Of a stretch of 64,000 nt of DNA, positions 1-9,991 are shown piece after piece; within the stretch, counting starts at the first letter, position 1, and each line of letters starts with the position of its first letter. Position numbers and translations under genes: made by a program. This stretch comes from Aneurinibacillus soli (GTDB taxonomy: Bacteria; Bacillota; Bacilli; Aneurinibacillales; Aneurinibacillaceae): the NCBI RefSeq assembly GCF_002355375.1, contig NZ_AP017312.1, forward strand, positions 1,195,001 to 1,259,000. The letters are read 5' to 3'. A model generated the notes under the pieces. That model worked only from the letters and a program-made list of their open reading frames with translations. It did not search any database and was not told where the DNA came from.

Positions 1-49
1 ACGACAATCTCGATTCGTATATGTTTTATATTTAAAAGGAGCAGGATGT

Positions 50-1180
50 ATGGACATGATTTATCTCGACCATTCGGCTACGACTCCGGTGCATCCAGAC
101 GTTGTCGAAGCGATGCTACCACATTACCGGGAGCTGTACGGCAATCCATCAAGCATGCATCGGTTTGGCCAACAGGCACGCTTTGTGCTAGATGAGTCGC
201 GTATGGCGATTGCACGTAGCCTGAATGCTACGCCGGCTGAAACCATCTTTACAGCGGGCGGTACAGAAGCGGATAATATGGCGATTTTTGGTGTGGCGGC
301 GGCACAGGCAGAGAAAGGGAAGCATATTATTACAAGTGCGATTGAGCATCATGCGGTGCTGCATGCATGTGAGCGGCTTGCCCAGCTCGGCTATGAGATT
401 ACATATGTGCCAGCTGATTCGTACGGTCGAATCGCCGTAGCTGATGTGGCAGCAGCGATTCGACCGGATACAGTTCTTATTACGATCATGTACGGCAACA
501 ATGAGGTGGGCACACTTCAGCCGATTGAGGAAATTGGTCATCTGGCACGGGAGCAGGGCGTGTATTTTCATACGGATGCGGTGCAAGCCTTTGGCATTGA
601 AGCGATTGATGTACGAGCGCTTCCGATTGATCTGCTTTCGGTATCGGCACACAAAATCAACGGACCAAAAGGCATAGGTATGCTCTACGTGAACCGTAAT
701 GTAAAGATTGAGCCACATATATATGGGGGCAATCAGGAGAAAAAGCGCCGTGCCGGAACGGAAAATGTGCCAGGCATTGCCGGGTTTGCCCGTGCAGCAC
801 AGCTAGCGATGGAGACGCGAGACGTGCGCCGTGCTGATTATGAAGCGTACCGTCGTGCGATGCTTGCGGTCTGGGATGAAGCGGGTATTGCGTACGTGGT
901 GAACGGACATGTAGAAGCGTATATGCCGCATATTTTGAATGTGAGCTTTCCTGGAACGCAAACAGAAGCGATGCTCATGAATCTTGATCTTATGGGTGTC
1001 GCAGCGGCCAGTGGTTCGGCCTGCACATCCGGCTCGCTTGAGATCTCTCATGTGCTACGTGCGATGAACTTATCGGAAGAACGACTTACATCCGCGATTC
1101 GCTTTAGCTTTGGCTATGGCAATACGGTGGAGCAGGTAGAAGAAGCGGCTCGCCGCATTGTGCGCATTGTACAAAAATAA
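50..1180 (+). CDS. yrvO: Cysteine desulfurase (IscS/NifS-like, YrvO type)
   Basis: PLP enzyme that takes sulfur from cysteine and holds it as a persulfide, normally for tRNA 2-thiouridylation with MnmA. Visible landmarks over 376 residues are the N-terminal YLDHSATTP motif, the His pair near residue 100, the PLP-binding Asp near 176, the Schiff-base Lys202 in SAHKINGPKG and the catalytic Cys325 in SGSACTSGS. The length is normal for the family. An AAAGGAGC ribosome-binding site precedes the start; the ATG two codons later (56) is an alternative. In many Bacilli mnmA follows directly, but here a terminator and a TPR gene follow instead, so the partner must be encoded elsewhere. Identity is secure; the tRNA-thiolation role is inferred from synteny. 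Confidence 0.95.
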   Translation: MDMIYLDHSATTPVHPDVVEAMLPHYRELYGNPSSMHRFGQQARFVLDESRMAIARSLNATPAETIFTAGGTEADNMAIFGVAAAQAEKGKHIITSAIEHHAVLHACERLAQLGYEITYVPADSYGRIAVADVAAAIRPDTVLITIMYGNNEVGTLQPIEEIGHLAREQGVYFHTDAVQAFGIEAIDVRALPIDLLSVSAHKINGPKGIGMLYVNRNVKIEPHIYGGNQEKKRRAGTENVPGIAGFARAAQLAMETRDVRRADYEAYRRAMLAVWDEAGIAYVVNGHVEAYMPHILNVSFPGTQTEAMLMNLDLMGVAAASGSACTSGSLEISHVLRAMNLSEERLTSAIRFSFGYGNTVEQVEEAARRIVRIVQK

Positions 1181-1193
1181 AGCAGGTAAATTG

Positions 1194-1222
1194 ACGCCGC
1201 ATTACTCAGGATGCGGCGTTTT
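1194..1222 (+). terminator. Rho-independent terminator after the cysteine desulfurase gene
   Basis: A perfect 9-bp stem (ACGCCGCAT at 1194-1202 with ATGCGGCGT at 1211-1219) is followed by TTTTC. It separates the desulfurase gene from the TPR gene. Confidence 0.85.
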
Positions 1223-1223
1223 C

Positions 1224-1232
1224 TGCTATGAT
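1224..1232 (+). promoter_or_regulatory. Extended -10 promoter candidate for the TPR gene
   Basis: TGCTATGAT lies 40 bp before the GTG start of the TPR gene and just after the preceding terminator. It matches an extended sigma-A -10 element. No convincing -35 hexamer is visible, so this is a candidate only. Confidence 0.4.
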
Positions 1233-1272
1233 TTAGACATACAGGCAAGAGGATAACAAGGGGGTAGAAAAC

Positions 1273-1938
1273 GTGAAGAAAACGGCAGAAGACTACAATG
1301 ATCTTGGACTGCAGGAACTAGCACAGGGGCATTTTGAAGAAGCGCTCTCACTGTTTGAGAAATCAATTCAGACAGATGGAAGTTACGCACATCCGTACTG
1401 CAACATCGGCAACATTCTCGCAGCGACCGGACATGAAGATGATGCGGTGCGCTGGTTTACCCGTGCCATTGAACTCAATCCGCAGCTGGAGCTGGCTTAT
1501 TATGGTCTGGGCAATTCGTATTTTAATATCGGCAATTATGAATCCGCACGTGTATCGTTTGAGAAAGCAAAAGAAAAAGGCATGGATCATCATGATCTTG
1601 ACTTTATGATTGCGATGTCATACATGCAGGGCGAACAACTGGAAAAAGCGATCGCGTCATTTGAAGCGTGTCTTACTGTACAGCCAGGTGATGTGGAAGC
1701 GTACTTTAATAAAGGCATGTCGTATGCCCGCCTTGGTCATATTGAAGAAGCAAAGCAGGACTTCCTTAAGGCAATTGAACTGGCACCGGAGCATGATGAC
1801 GCACTGTACAATCTTGGGGTAGCGTATGCGTTCCTCGACAACACAGAAGAATCGAAGGCCCAGTTCGAGAAAGCACTTGCCGTCAATCCGAGTCACATTC
1901 TGGCCCAGAATGCGCTTGCTGAATTGAATAAGCAGTAG
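1273..1938 (+). CDS. yrrB: Tetratricopeptide repeat protein (YrrB-like)
   Basis: A 221-residue protein made almost wholly of TPR units; about six 34-residue helix pairs can be laid end to end, with the usual A/G at position 8 and A at position 20 (for example GNSYFNIGNYESARVSFEKA). No signal peptide or membrane segment is seen, so it is probably a cytoplasmic scaffold. The start is GTG at 1273, preceded by AAGGGGG. B. subtilis YrrB sits in the same neighbourhood and is described as a TPR protein with a suggested scaffold role near the tRNA-thiolation genes. The partner cannot be read from the sequence. Confidence 0.85.
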   Translation: MKKTAEDYNDLGLQELAQGHFEEALSLFEKSIQTDGSYAHPYCNIGNILAATGHEDDAVRWFTRAIELNPQLELAYYGLGNSYFNIGNYESARVSFEKAKEKGMDHHDLDFMIAMSYMQGEQLEKAIASFEACLTVQPGDVEAYFNKGMSYARLGHIEEAKQDFLKAIELAPEHDDALYNLGVAYAFLDNTEESKAQFEKALAVNPSHILAQNALAELNKQ

Positions 1939-2010
1939 CACTGGAAGATGTGTCCGGGCATAGCTTGCTCTCGTTGTTCCATACTACAAGTACGGAAGGA
2001 GATGATCGTC

Positions 2011-2559
2011 ATGCAGCGCGCACGCGACATCATTGGACTTCCTGTTATTGGACGGGAGACGGGCAAAGAGGTGGGCTCTGTCCAGGACCTTCTGTTTAAT
2101 AAACAGTGGCAGTATATGGGGCTTTTATTGAAAGAAAAAAACTTCTTTCATAAAGGAACTTATGTTCCGGCATCCGCAGTTTTTTCGTTTGGCACAGACT
2201 GCATCATGATTGGTGCAGAAGCGATCACGTCATTTGATTCTTCCTCCATGTGGCAGATGCTTCGCACGGGGCGAGCTCCGCTGAAAGGCAAATCGGTTGT
2301 GACGGCGTGTGGACGTCATCTTGGATTTGTGGCGGATGTTTATATTGAGCCACATGCGGGCAAAATAGTAGGGTACGAGCTTTCGGATGGTTTTCTGTCC
2401 GATATGCTGGATGGCCGCAGGATGATTCGGGACACACAGCGTATCACGCTGGGGGAAGACACTGTTGTTGTAGAGAATATAACAGACGGTGCGCCCCTAC
2501 ATTTGGGAGGATTCAAGTATGATGACGTGCATCAACTGCCAGTCGAAGGACATCGGTAA
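2011..2559 (+). CDS. PRC-barrel domain protein (YrrD-like)
   Basis: A protein of 182 residues with two PRC-barrel-like halves: the first begins RARDIIGLPVIGRETGKEVG and the second around LKGKSVVTACGRHLGFVADV. PRC barrels are small beta barrels found in RNA-processing and photosynthetic proteins; in Bacilli the role of YrrD is not known. I chose ATG 2011 rather than the open frame from 1948 because AAGGAG at 1996-2001 is correctly spaced for it. The 3-prime end overlaps the next gene by 41 bp, so the three small genes here are probably translated from one message. Confidence 0.8.
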   Translation: MQRARDIIGLPVIGRETGKEVGSVQDLLFNKQWQYMGLLLKEKNFFHKGTYVPASAVFSFGTDCIMIGAEAITSFDSSSMWQMLRTGRAPLKGKSVVTACGRHLGFVADVYIEPHAGKIVGYELSDGFLSDMLDGRRMIRDTQRITLGEDTVVVENITDGAPLHLGGFKYDDVHQLPVEGHR

Positions 2560-2722
2560 GATCGGGACAAATCAGTATTACTGTTGGAACTGTTGTATTG
2601 AGTTCACGACAGCAGGCAGCAAAGTGTCGTCTGTTTTCCAGGTGGAAGAAGACGGTAGCCTGCATTCGCTGAATGACCTGTTTTGTGATGATTGCCCGCC
2701 ACCATTTGAAACGAACCTATAA
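2519..2722 (+). CDS. Small zinc-ribbon protein
   Basis: A 67-residue protein with two N-terminal CxxC knuckles (CINC and CWNC) about 17 residues apart, and a CDDC near the C-terminus, consistent with a structural zinc site. The start is ATG 2519, after GGGAGG in the end of the PRC-barrel gene. An equivalent small protein lies beside yrrD in other Bacilli. The function is unknown; nucleic-acid or protein binding are both possible. Confidence 0.75.
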   Translation: MMTCINCQSKDIGKIGTNQYYCWNCCIEFTTAGSKVSSVFQVEEDGSLHSLNDLFCDDCPPPFETNL

Positions 2723-2734
2723 GGAGTGAGTGCC

Positions 2735-2938
2735 GTGGGTCGTTCTTTATGGATCGGAGTTGCACTACTTGCCGTAGCGATGGGAATGATGCGTCGGAAG
2801 CGACGCAGTCGGACATGGCAGATGCTTGGCTATGGACGACGTCTCATGCGTAGCATGGATGTAGCTGGTATGACGAATATGTCGGCTCGTTACTTGAAGC
2901 GAGCTGGTCGCCGTGCCATTCGCGCTATGGCGCGGTAG
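2735..2938 (+). CDS. Small basic protein with N-terminal hydrophobic helix (DUF3918/YrzQ-like)
   Basis: 67 residues: a hydrophobic helix (SLWIGVALLAVAMGM) followed by a strongly basic, Arg-rich tail. The start is GTG 2735, spaced correctly after AAGGAG at 2721-2726; an upstream in-frame GTG at 2726 overlaps that site. The pattern of a short apolar N-terminus and Arg-rich end resembles the DUF3918 proteins found near yrrD in Bacilli. The assignment rests on general pattern and position, and the function is unknown. Confidence 0.6.
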   Translation: MGRSLWIGVALLAVAMGMMRRKRRSRTWQMLGYGRRLMRSMDVAGMTNMSARYLKRAGRRAIRAMAR

Positions 2939-2943
2939 AACAC

Positions 2944-2984
2944 AAAAAGGTGTAGATTCCATGTGGAGTCTACACCTTTTTTAT
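2944..2984. terminator. Bidirectional terminator between the small-gene cluster and the MCP gene
   Basis: AAAAGGTGTAGA pairs with TCTACACCTTTT, with A-rich and T-rich flanks on the two sides. It can end transcripts from both converging units. Confidence 0.8.
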
Positions 2985-2985
2985 G

Positions 2986-4959
2986 TTATACGGTAAACCG
3001 CAGCACTTTCTCATGTGTCTCGGTAGCAAGGTGAGATAAATTCTCGATAGCGGATGCCATCTCTTCGGCTGAGGTGCTTTGCTGTCCGGCTGCGACCGCA
3101 ATCTGGGTAAGGCCGCTTGATGTCTCCTGGCTTACATCTGTAATGACACTGATCTGGGTGTGCAGATTTTTGATCAATCCCTGTAGTTCCTGCTGCATGT
3201 GCGTAATGTTTTCCATCTCTTCTTTTGTCTGCTCTGTTTTATGCACAATGTCTTCAAGGGCGCTTCCGCCACGGTGTACCATATTAATCTGATGTTTCAC
3301 TTGCTCTACATTCATTTCCATAGAGCGAACCGTGACGGCTGTCTCACTCTGTACGTGTTCGATTAAATGTACAATCTCCTGTGACGCTTTCCCGGATTCC
3401 TCGGCGAGCTTGCGTACTTCATCGGCTACGACAGCAAACCCTTTTCCCTGCTGTCCGGCTCGGGCAGCTTCGATTGCAGCGTTTAAGGCCAGTAGATTCG
3501 TCTGGTCGGCAATTCCTGAAATCACGCCCACGATACTTCCGATCTCTTCTGAACGTTTACCAAGTTTTTGAATGGCCTCGGTTGCGAATGTAACGGTTTG
3601 GGAGACGATATCTAAATGATTGATTGCGTCGTTTACCGCTTCCATACCATCCACGGCTGCGCGAGTTGTCTGAGCTGCCATAGTAAGAGCTTCTTCGGCC
3701 ATGGTTGTCGTATGTTCGACTTTTTCCCGTGTTAAATTCATATCGCGATTTACATGCATAATCGCTTCTGTTTGCTCTTCGATGCTTGTAGCGATCTGCT
3801 TGACAGTCTGGGCGACCTGTCCAGTGGTGGCTCCGGTTTCCTCTGCAGCCGCCGCCAGTTGCTCGGATGTTGAGGATACATTCTCGGATGATTGTTGCAT
3901 CGTCTGAATAAGAGAACGCAAGTCTTCTGTCATGTGATTAAAGCCGTCTGCTAGGTGCCCGATCTCATCCTGACGTTTGACAGGAAGCTGCACAGTAAGA
4001 TCCCCTTCAGCGGCTACGCGGAAGCTTGCTTCCATCTCGGTAATCGGACGTACAAACATCCGGCGCATGAGGAACGAGAGGATGGTGAGCAGCACGAGCA
4101 GCGACACAAGGGAGACACTGAGAATAACGAGGCGCATCGTATGAATCGGCGCATATGCTTCTGCGCTTTCCATTGCGACAGCAACGACCCAGCCTGTTCC
4201 TTTGACCGGATGGAAGGCCATGAGTTTCTCTATGCCGTTAAATGTATATTCTGACGTTCCTTCTTGTTGCTTGAGCATGGTACGCCCGAAGTCATATTTT
4301 GAGAGATCAAGGGTGGCGATGTTTTTCGCGTCTGGATGGGCGAGCACAAGCCCTTTGTTATTGACAAGAAAGGCATAGCCGGTCTTACCCATCTTGATTT
4401 CTTTAATATGGCTTCCAAGTACGTCGAGCCGGACTGCTGCGGCCAGAATGCTGCGTCCGCCGTTAATCGGTTCGGCAAAATAGAGCACTGGTGTTCCATC
4501 TTCGGTTTTGGTGAGTGGGCTGACGAAACTTTTTTTCGTCTGGGCAACCGTCTCAAGCACCGATGGTTCCGGGAACGTCTTGCCGATCAAATAACCACTT
4601 GAGCCGGCGAGAATGGTACCAGTTGGAGAGGCGATGTAGATCGACTCGTACTCTGGTTCGTTGTTTTTTAAGGATGTAAGAAAACGCCCGGCTTCAAATG
4701 CGCGGTCAGGTCGGGTATCGACCGCCTGAATTACCGCAAACCGGGCGAGCTGGAACAATGAATTTTGTTTGGCAGCGACTTCTTTCTCTATCAGAATCGC
4801 GGCTTCATGTGCAGCCTGGTCCATTCCCTGCAGGGTGGCGGTGCGTAGGGAAGTCGTAGAACTTCGATCAATGAAGAAATATAGGGTAAGAAAGGCACCG
4901 GCGAGTGTTAAGGCCAGCATCAGCATCATACGCGTCTGTAGCGTCATCGTTTTTTTCAT
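2986..4959 (-). CDS. Methyl-accepting chemotaxis protein
   Basis: 657 residues with the full plan of a transmembrane chemoreceptor. There is an N-terminal membrane helix (about 12-30), an extracellular sensor of about 240 residues of dCache type, a second membrane helix near 277-300, a HAMP domain and a long coiled-coil signalling domain. The signalling tip is seen in the highly conserved stretch around [19 protein letters not shown]. Gln/Glu-rich adaptation segments flank the tip. The sensor has the double-PAS features of dCache receptors, but I cannot name a ligand. The gene is 11 bp downstream of a STAS-domain gene, so the two are probably co-transcribed. Confidence 0.93.
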   Translation of the reverse strand: MKKTMTLQTRMMLMLALTLAGAFLTLYFFIDRSSTTSLRTATLQGMDQAAHEAAILIEKEVAAKQNSLFQLARFAVIQAVDTRPDRAFEAGRFLTSLKNNEPEYESIYIASPTGTILAGSSGYLIGKTFPEPSVLETVAQTKKSFVSPLTKTEDGTPVLYFAEPINGGRSILAAAVRLDVLGSHIKEIKMGKTGYAFLVNNKGLVLAHPDAKNIATLDLSKYDFGRTMLKQQEGTSEYTFNGIEKLMAFHPVKGTGWVVAVAMESAEAYAPIHTMRLVILSVSLVSLLVLLTILSFLMRRMFVRPITEMEASFRVAAEGDLTVQLPVKRQDEIGHLADGFNHMTEDLRSLIQTMQQSSENVSSTSEQLAAAAEETGATTGQVAQTVKQIATSIEEQTEAIMHVNRDMNLTREKVEHTTTMAEEALTMAAQTTRAAVDGMEAVNDAINHLDIVSQTVTFATEAIQKLGKRSEEIGSIVGVISGIADQTNLLALNAAIEAARAGQQGKGFAVVADEVRKLAEESGKASQEIVHLIEHVQSETAVTVRSMEMNVEQVKHQINMVHRGGSALEDIVHKTEQTKEEMENITHMQQELQGLIKNLHTQISVITDVSQETSSGLTQIAVAAGQQSTSAEEMASAIENLSHLATETHEKVLRFTV

Positions 4960-4970
4960 AGCTTGCTCCT

Positions 4971-5336
4971 TTAGTAATCCAGAATGGACAGAGAAGGAGA
5001 TAGCACAGGGATGTCGTCGTCCAATGCAGCATCTAGTGTGTCATACAGATGGAGCACCCGGTCCAGTTTGGAAAAGTGAAGGAGTCTAGACCATGAAGTC
5101 TGACCGGTTACGACACGGCTTTCAAATCCCTGGCTGTGGCACTTTTTGCAAAAGGAAAACAGAAGGGCGAGTCCCGTGCTGTCTACACCTGTAAGTTGTG
5201 TCGTATCAAGGATGTAGCGCGTGTGGTCGGCTGTAATGGCCGCAAATAATGTTTTTGCGGCAGCTCGCGAGCGGCTGTAATCAATTTCTCCCTCAAGGGT
5301 CAGCACCCGAAAGCCTCGAATATCCGTTACCAACAT
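4971..5336 (-). CDS. STAS-domain protein (anti-anti-sigma factor-like)
   Basis: 121 residues with the STAS fold. The conserved loop reads [15 protein letters not shown], where the Ser/Thr after Asp is the position phosphorylated in SpoIIAA and RsbV-type antagonists. Such proteins bind and release anti-sigma kinases or act in stressosome-like relays. The gene is the first of a two-gene unit with the chemoreceptor downstream, so it may link taxis input to a sigma-factor or adaptor switch; that link is inference. The RBS AAAGGAGAGAG precedes the start. Confidence 0.8.
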   Translation of the reverse strand: MLVTDIRGFRVLTLEGEIDYSRSRAAAKTLFAAITADHTRYILDTTQLTGVDSTGLALLFSFCKKCHSQGFESRVVTGQTSWSRLLHFSKLDRVLHLYDTLDAALDDDIPVLSPSLSILDY

Positions 5337-5508
5337 TCGTTCTCTCTCCTTTTTCTAAGGCTTATGTATTGTCTGTTTTTATGATAGCGCAGGAGTTTAG
5401 TCCTGATGTTAATGAAATATAAAGATTCAGTTAATATTGTTACATAAAGGAACAAGAGGCTGGACAAACTTGAAAGAATGAATGTAAGGAAGAGATGGAG
5501 GAAGCAGG

Positions 5509-6594
5509 ATGGGACGGTTGCTTGTAAGCCGCTGGTTGTATGGAGCGGTCACGGCGCTGCTCATAGTAGGGATTGTTTATTTAGCGGGACAGGTAAGCCC
5601 GTTTTTTCTGGCGGTATGTATGGTTGTGAAAAAAGTGCTGACTCCGTTTTTTCTCGGGTTGGTTGTCGCTTATTTGCTTAACCCGGTGGTAACCTTTTTA
5701 ACGAATCATCATTTTCCACGCGGGCTGGCGATTTTTTTGATTTATACGTTATTTTTGTTATTTGTTGCGTTCGTTATTATTAACGGCGGTCCAGTGATTA
5801 TGCGGGAATCCCGTGAACTGTCAGGGAAGCTGCCGGAGCTTGTGTTTACATACCGAGAGTGGCTTGGACAGATACAGATTCAGCAGGCAGACTCGCCGTT
5901 TCCGCTACACAGCGGTCTGACAGGTGGACTCAGGCGAATAGAGCTTGCGGTGAATAGCTATGTCGCAGGATTGTTTACAGAAGTGGATGACTGGCTGGAT
6001 CGTCTGCTGCTGGTGATGCTGATTCCGTTTATTGTGTTTTATATGCTTAAGGACATGAAGACGATGCAGCAAGGAACACTGTTGCTCGTTCCACCACGCC
6101 ATCGATCAACGGCGCGGCGCATTCTGCATGATATTGATTATGCGCTTGGCCAGTACATTCGCGGTCAGCTTATTGTATGTGCGGTAGTTGGAGTGCTAGC
6201 ATATGTAGGCTATTTCCTGATTGGTCTGCCGTACGCCGGAGTATTTGCGCTGCTTGTCGCAGTGACAAATATAATTCCGTATATCGGCCCATTTTTTGGG
6301 GCAGTGCCAGCTATTTTATTTGCGCTGACGATTTCATGGAAGGTGGCATTGTACGCAGTCATTGTAAATTTGATTATTCAAATACTCGAAGGCAATATTG
6401 TCTCGCCGTTCATTGTTGGCCGTTCATTGCATCTGCATCCGTTGTTTATTATTCTTGCGGTAACGATTGGCGGGGAGATTGCGGGTCTTGCTGGATTGAT
6501 TTTTGCAGTTCCGGTCGTTGCTTGTCTGAAAGTTGTGATTGAGCATGTTGTCATTCATACGGTGCGGCGGGAGAAGACAGAAGAGCTGGATTGA
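5509..6594 (+). CDS. yrrI: AI-2E family transporter (YrrI-like membrane permease)
   Basis: 361 residues, highly hydrophobic, with about seven to eight membrane helices and the family signature region NIIPYIGPFFGAVPA near residue 255. The family includes TqsA and proton/sodium-linked exporters; the substrate here is unknown. The start is ATG 5509, after GGAGG. The gene lies directly upstream of alaS as in B. subtilis, and its stop codon overlaps the -35 box of the alaS promoter. Confidence 0.88.
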   Translation: MGRLLVSRWLYGAVTALLIVGIVYLAGQVSPFFLAVCMVVKKVLTPFFLGLVVAYLLNPVVTFLTNHHFPRGLAIFLIYTLFLLFVAFVIINGGPVIMRESRELSGKLPELVFTYREWLGQIQIQQADSPFPLHSGLTGGLRRIELAVNSYVAGLFTEVDDWLDRLLLVMLIPFIVFYMLKDMKTMQQGTLLLVPPRHRSTARRILHDIDYALGQYIRGQLIVCAVVGVLAYVGYFLIGLPYAGVFALLVAVTNIIPYIGPFFGAVPAILFALTISWKVALYAVIVNLIIQILEGNIVSPFIVGRSLHLHPLFIILAVTIGGEIAGLAGLIFAVPVVACLKVVIEHVVIHTVRREKTEELD

Positions 6595-6620
6595 CAGAGA
6601 ATCGTAAGGATTTGTATAAT
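6591..6620 (+). promoter_or_regulatory. Sigma-A promoter of alaS
   Basis: A consensus TTGACA at 6591-6596 and a consensus TATAAT at 6615-6620 are separated by 18 bp. The -35 box contains the TGA stop codon of the upstream transporter gene. Transcription would start near 6627, at the beginning of the T-box leader. Confidence 0.9.
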
Positions 6621-6626
6621 AGTTCT

Positions 6627-6898
6627 TGGTGTAAAAAGCTGAATAATGAAGAAATCGTTGAGGGAACAAGTAGACGCAAGCCCTTGCCCCAGAGAGGGAG
6701 CTCCACGGCTGAGAGAGCATCCGGAAGAAGAGGCGTTGAAAGCTGCTCCTGAGAGCGGAACGATTGAAGTTCCGCCGGATGCATACGCATTCGTTATTCC
6801 AACAAGGCGACTGCCTGCGTATGTGCGCATGTGGTAAGCAGGGTGGTACCGCGAGAAGATAGCTCTCGTCCCTGAATAGGGATGGGGGCTTTTTTATA
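6627..6898 (+). promoter_or_regulatory. T-box riboswitch (tRNA-Ala sensing) upstream of alaS
   Basis: The canonical 14-nt T-box AGGGTGGTACCGCG is at 6840-6853 and is followed by a terminator hairpin (about 6870-6896: TCCCT / AGGGA and a T-run). Stem I lies upstream with an AGAGAGGGAG-type motif near 6692-6703. Two adjacent GCT triplets at 6742-6747 are candidate alanine specifier codons, just before CCTGAGAGCGG. Uncharged tRNA-Ala would stabilise the antiterminator and allow alaS expression. The exact specifier position is inferred. Confidence 0.92.
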
Positions 6899-6927
6899 TT
6901 GAAATAATAGATGGAGGGGTTATGTAT

Positions 6928-9564
6928 ATGAAACGTTTAAGCTCGGCGGAGATTCGCCAGATGTTTCTTGATTTCTTTCAGAGCAAGGGCCATAAAATTG
7001 AGCCAAGTATGCCGTTGATTCCAATTGATGATGCATCTCTCTTGTGGATTAACAGTGGCGTGGCCACATTGAAGAAGTATTTTGACGGGCGCGTGATTCC
7101 TGATAATCCGCGTATTACGAATTCACAAAAGTCGATTCGTACGAATGACATTGAGAATGTAGGAAAGACAGCACGTCACCATACATTCTTCGAGATGCTG
7201 GGTAACTTCTCAATCGGCGACTATTTTAAGGAAGAAGCGATTACGTGGGCGTGGGAACTCCTCACAAGTCCAGAGTGGATTGCATTCGATCCAGAAAAAC
7301 TGTCGGTTACGATTCACCCGGAAGATGATGAGGCGTATGAGATCTGGAGCAAGAAGATGGGAGTACCAGATGAGCGTATTGTGCGCTTAGAAGGGAACTT
7401 CTGGGATATCGGAGAAGGCCCATGCGGACCGAACAGTGAGATCTTCTTCGACCGTGGCGAAGCATTCGGCAATGACCCGAGTGATCCAGAACTGTATCCA
7501 GGCGGCGAGAATGAACGCTACCTCGAAATCTGGAATCTCGTATTCTCTCAGTACAATCATAATCCGGACGGCTCATACACGCCGCTACCGAAGAAAAACA
7601 TTGATACAGGTGCCGGTCTTGAGCGCCTAGCGTCTGTACTACAAGAAGTAGATAATAACTTCGAGACGGACCTTCTGTTCCCGATCATCGAAGCAACAGC
7701 CAGCATTTCCGGCAAAAAATACGGCGAGTCGGAAGAGTTCGACGTAGCCTTCAAAGTAATCGCAGACCATGCACGTACCGTTGTATTCGCAATCGGTGAC
7801 GGTGCACTGCCATCAAACGAAGGACGTGGGTACGTTATCCGCCGCTTGCTTCGACGTGCGGTTCGCTACGGAAAAGTTCTCGGTATTGAGAAACCGTTCC
7901 TTGCAAGCCTAACTCCGGTTGTCGGAGAGATCATGAAGGCATACTATCCGGAAGTGCTTGAGAAGCGTGAGTTCATCGAGCGTGTCATTAAAAACGAAGA
8001 AGAACGTTTCCACGAGACACTGAATGAAGGTCTGCACATTTTGGAGCAGATGGTAGAGACAGCGAAAGCGGCAGGTCAGACACAAATTGCTGGTCCAGAA
8101 GCATTCAAATTGTATGATACATATGGCTTCCCATTTGATCTCACTGAAGACTTCGCGATGGAAAAAGGCATGACTGTGGATCGTGAAGGCTTCGATGCTG
8201 CGATGGAAGAGCAACGTGCTCGTGCCCGTGCAGCTCGCCATGATGAGAACAGCATGCAGGTTCAGGGTGGCGTTCTGGGCGACATTAAAGTAGCGAGTGA
8301 GTTCGTTGGCTACACGAATCTCGTAGCGGATGCAAAAGTTGTGGCGCTGATTCATGAAAATGAACAGGTTGACATGGTAAGTGCAGGGGCTGAATGTCAG
8401 ATCATCCTGGATCGTACCCCATTCTATGCAGAGTCTGGTGGACAAGTAGCGGACAAAGGTACACTTGTAGCAGGTGACACACAGGCACACGTAAAAGATA
8501 CGCAGAAGGGACCGAATGGCCAGAACGTACATACCGTATTGGTGGAGACCGGCACGCTCAAAATCGGCGATACAGTCGCTGCATATGTCAACCGGGCATC
8601 TCGTGCGGATATTGTGAAAAACCATACTGCGACTCACTTATTGCATCAAGCGCTTAAAGACGTACTTGGTACACATGTGAATCAGGCGGGATCTTTAGTA
8701 TCACCGGAGCGTCTGCGTTTTGACTTCTCTCACTTTGGCGCGGTAACTCAGGAAGAGCTTGAACAAGTTGAAGCAAACGTGAACGAGCAAATCTGGCATA
8801 ATATTCAGGTTGATATTATGAATAAATCGCTCACAGAAGCAAAAGCTATGGGCGCAATGGCGTTATTTGGCGAGAAATACGGCGATACCGTTCGTGTGGT
8901 ACAGGTAGGCGACTACAGCCTGGAGCTGTGCGGGGGCTGCCACGTCCATAACACAGCGGAGATCGGGTTGTTCAAGATCGTAAGCGAAGTTGGTATCGGC
9001 GCTGGTACAAGACGTATTGAAGCCGTAACGGGTCGCATGGCGTATGAGTATCTGAACAAACAGCTTCAAACGCTCAAATTCGTTGCTGATGAGCTGAAAA
9101 CAACCGTACCAAATGTTCCACAGCGCATCGAAACACTCAAAGTTGAAATGAAAGACATGGAGCGTGAAAACGAATCGCTGCGTGCGAAGTTGAGCAATCT
9201 CGAAGCGGCATCCTTAACCGATCAGGTAGAGGACGTCAACGGTGTTAGCGTCCTTGCTGCAAAAGTAAATGGTGTAGATATGGATAACTTGCGCAGCATG
9301 GTAGATGATCTGAAGCAAAAACTTGGTTCTGCTGTTGTTGTGCTTGGTTCTGTGAAAGAGGATAAAGTAAACCTTGTAGCCGGTGTAACAGCTGATCTCG
9401 TTGGACGAGGTCTGCATGCGGGCAAAGCGGTCAAAGAAGCGGCTTCACGTTGCGGCGGTGGCGGTGGCGGTCGTCCGGACATGGCGCAGGCTGGCGGTAA
9501 AAATCCAGAACAGCTGTCCGACGCACTCGCTTTCGTGAAAAACTGGGTACGCGAACAAATTTAG
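6928..9564 (+). CDS. alaS: Alanyl-tRNA synthetase
   Basis: Class II aminoacyl-tRNA synthetase that charges tRNA-Ala. It has the standard layout: N-terminal catalytic domain (class II motif 2 around [15 protein letters not shown]), tRNA-recognition domain, editing domain with the zinc-binding HTATHLLH (about residue 567) and CGGCH (about residue 669) motifs, a coiled coil, and the C-Ala domain with the Gly-rich GGGGGGRPD stretch. The length, 878-880 residues, is normal. Starts at 6922 and 6928 are both possible; 6928 has the better distance from GGAGGGG. Expression is governed by the T-box just upstream. Confidence 0.98.
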   Translation: MKRLSSAEIRQMFLDFFQSKGHKIEPSMPLIPIDDASLLWINSGVATLKKYFDGRVIPDNPRITNSQKSIRTNDIENVGKTARHHTFFEMLGNFSIGDYFKEEAITWAWELLTSPEWIAFDPEKLSVTIHPEDDEAYEIWSKKMGVPDERIVRLEGNFWDIGEGPCGPNSEIFFDRGEAFGNDPSDPELYPGGENERYLEIWNLVFSQYNHNPDGSYTPLPKKNIDTGAGLERLASVLQEVDNNFETDLLFPIIEATASISGKKYGESEEFDVAFKVIADHARTVVFAIGDGALPSNEGRGYVIRRLLRRAVRYGKVLGIEKPFLASLTPVVGEIMKAYYPEVLEKREFIERVIKNEEERFHETLNEGLHILEQMVETAKAAGQTQIAGPEAFKLYDTYGFPFDLTEDFAMEKGMTVDREGFDAAMEEQRARARAARHDENSMQVQGGVLGDIKVASEFVGYTNLVADAKVVALIHENEQVDMVSAGAECQIILDRTPFYAESGGQVADKGTLVAGDTQAHVKDTQKGPNGQNVHTVLVETGTLKIGDTVAAYVNRASRADIVKNHTATHLLHQALKDVLGTHVNQAGSLVSPERLRFDFSHFGAVTQEELEQVEANVNEQIWHNIQVDIMNKSLTEAKAMGAMALFGEKYGDTVRVVQVGDYSLELCGGCHVHNTAEIGLFKIVSEVGIGAGTRRIEAVTGRMAYEYLNKQLQTLKFVADELKTTVPNVPQRIETLKVEMKDMERENESLRAKLSNLEAASLTDQVEDVNGVSVLAAKVNGVDMDNLRSMVDDLKQKLGSAVVVLGSVKEDKVNLVAGVTADLVGRGLHAGKAVKEAASRCGGGGGGRPDMAQAGGKNPEQLSDALAFVKNWVREQI

Positions 9565-9640
9565 TTTTGACTAGGACAGGAATTTGGCGAAGCGAAGCGA
9601 ATTATGAAAGGATAGAGATCCTTTGAAAGAGGTGCTAGCA

Positions 9641-9904
9641 GTGAGTTCCATGGATCATACAATGAAATTTACATTTAAACCGGACGATGTGGAAGCGGAA
9701 GCCCGGAATGTACTGCTCAGCGTGTACGGGGCGCTTGAAGAAAAAGGGTACAACCCGATTAATCAGATTGTTGGCTATCTAATCTCGGGAGACCCGGCGT
9801 ATATTCCGCGTCATAACAACGCACGTACCATGATTCGTAAGCTAGAGCGTGACGAATTAATCGAGGAGCTTGTCCGTTCGTATCTTCGCCAGCACGGTAG
9901 CTAA
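9641..9904 (+). CDS. yrzL: IreB family regulatory phosphoprotein (DUF965)
   Basis: 87 residues, nearly the exact length of B. subtilis YrzL. The core [20 protein letters not shown] and the [13 protein letters not shown] helix are diagnostic. In Enterococcus, IreB is phosphorylated on N-terminal threonines by the PASTA kinase IreK and affects cephalosporin resistance; the Thr near the N-terminus (DHTMKFTF) fits this. I chose GTG 9641 because AAAGAGG at 9626-9632 is well placed for it; the TTG further upstream lacks a site. The gene lies between alaS and ruvX in the conserved order. Confidence 0.93.
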   Translation: MSSMDHTMKFTFKPDDVEAEARNVLLSVYGALEEKGYNPINQIVGYLISGDPAYIPRHNNARTMIRKLERDELIEELVRSYLRQHGS

Positions 9905-9991
9905 ATTCCACAGGGCTATGTATCCGGCCAGGCCGCCGTTCATGGGGTAGCGAGCCGGAGCAATTATCAGGCAAGAGCAGGAGACACATGT

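Noticed and set aside
7909-8637. A 242-codon open frame on the - strand inside alaS
   Set aside because: It lies fully antisense to a strongly conserved synthetase, has no family features and odd Cys/His/Phe-rich composition. It is a shadow of alaS codon use.
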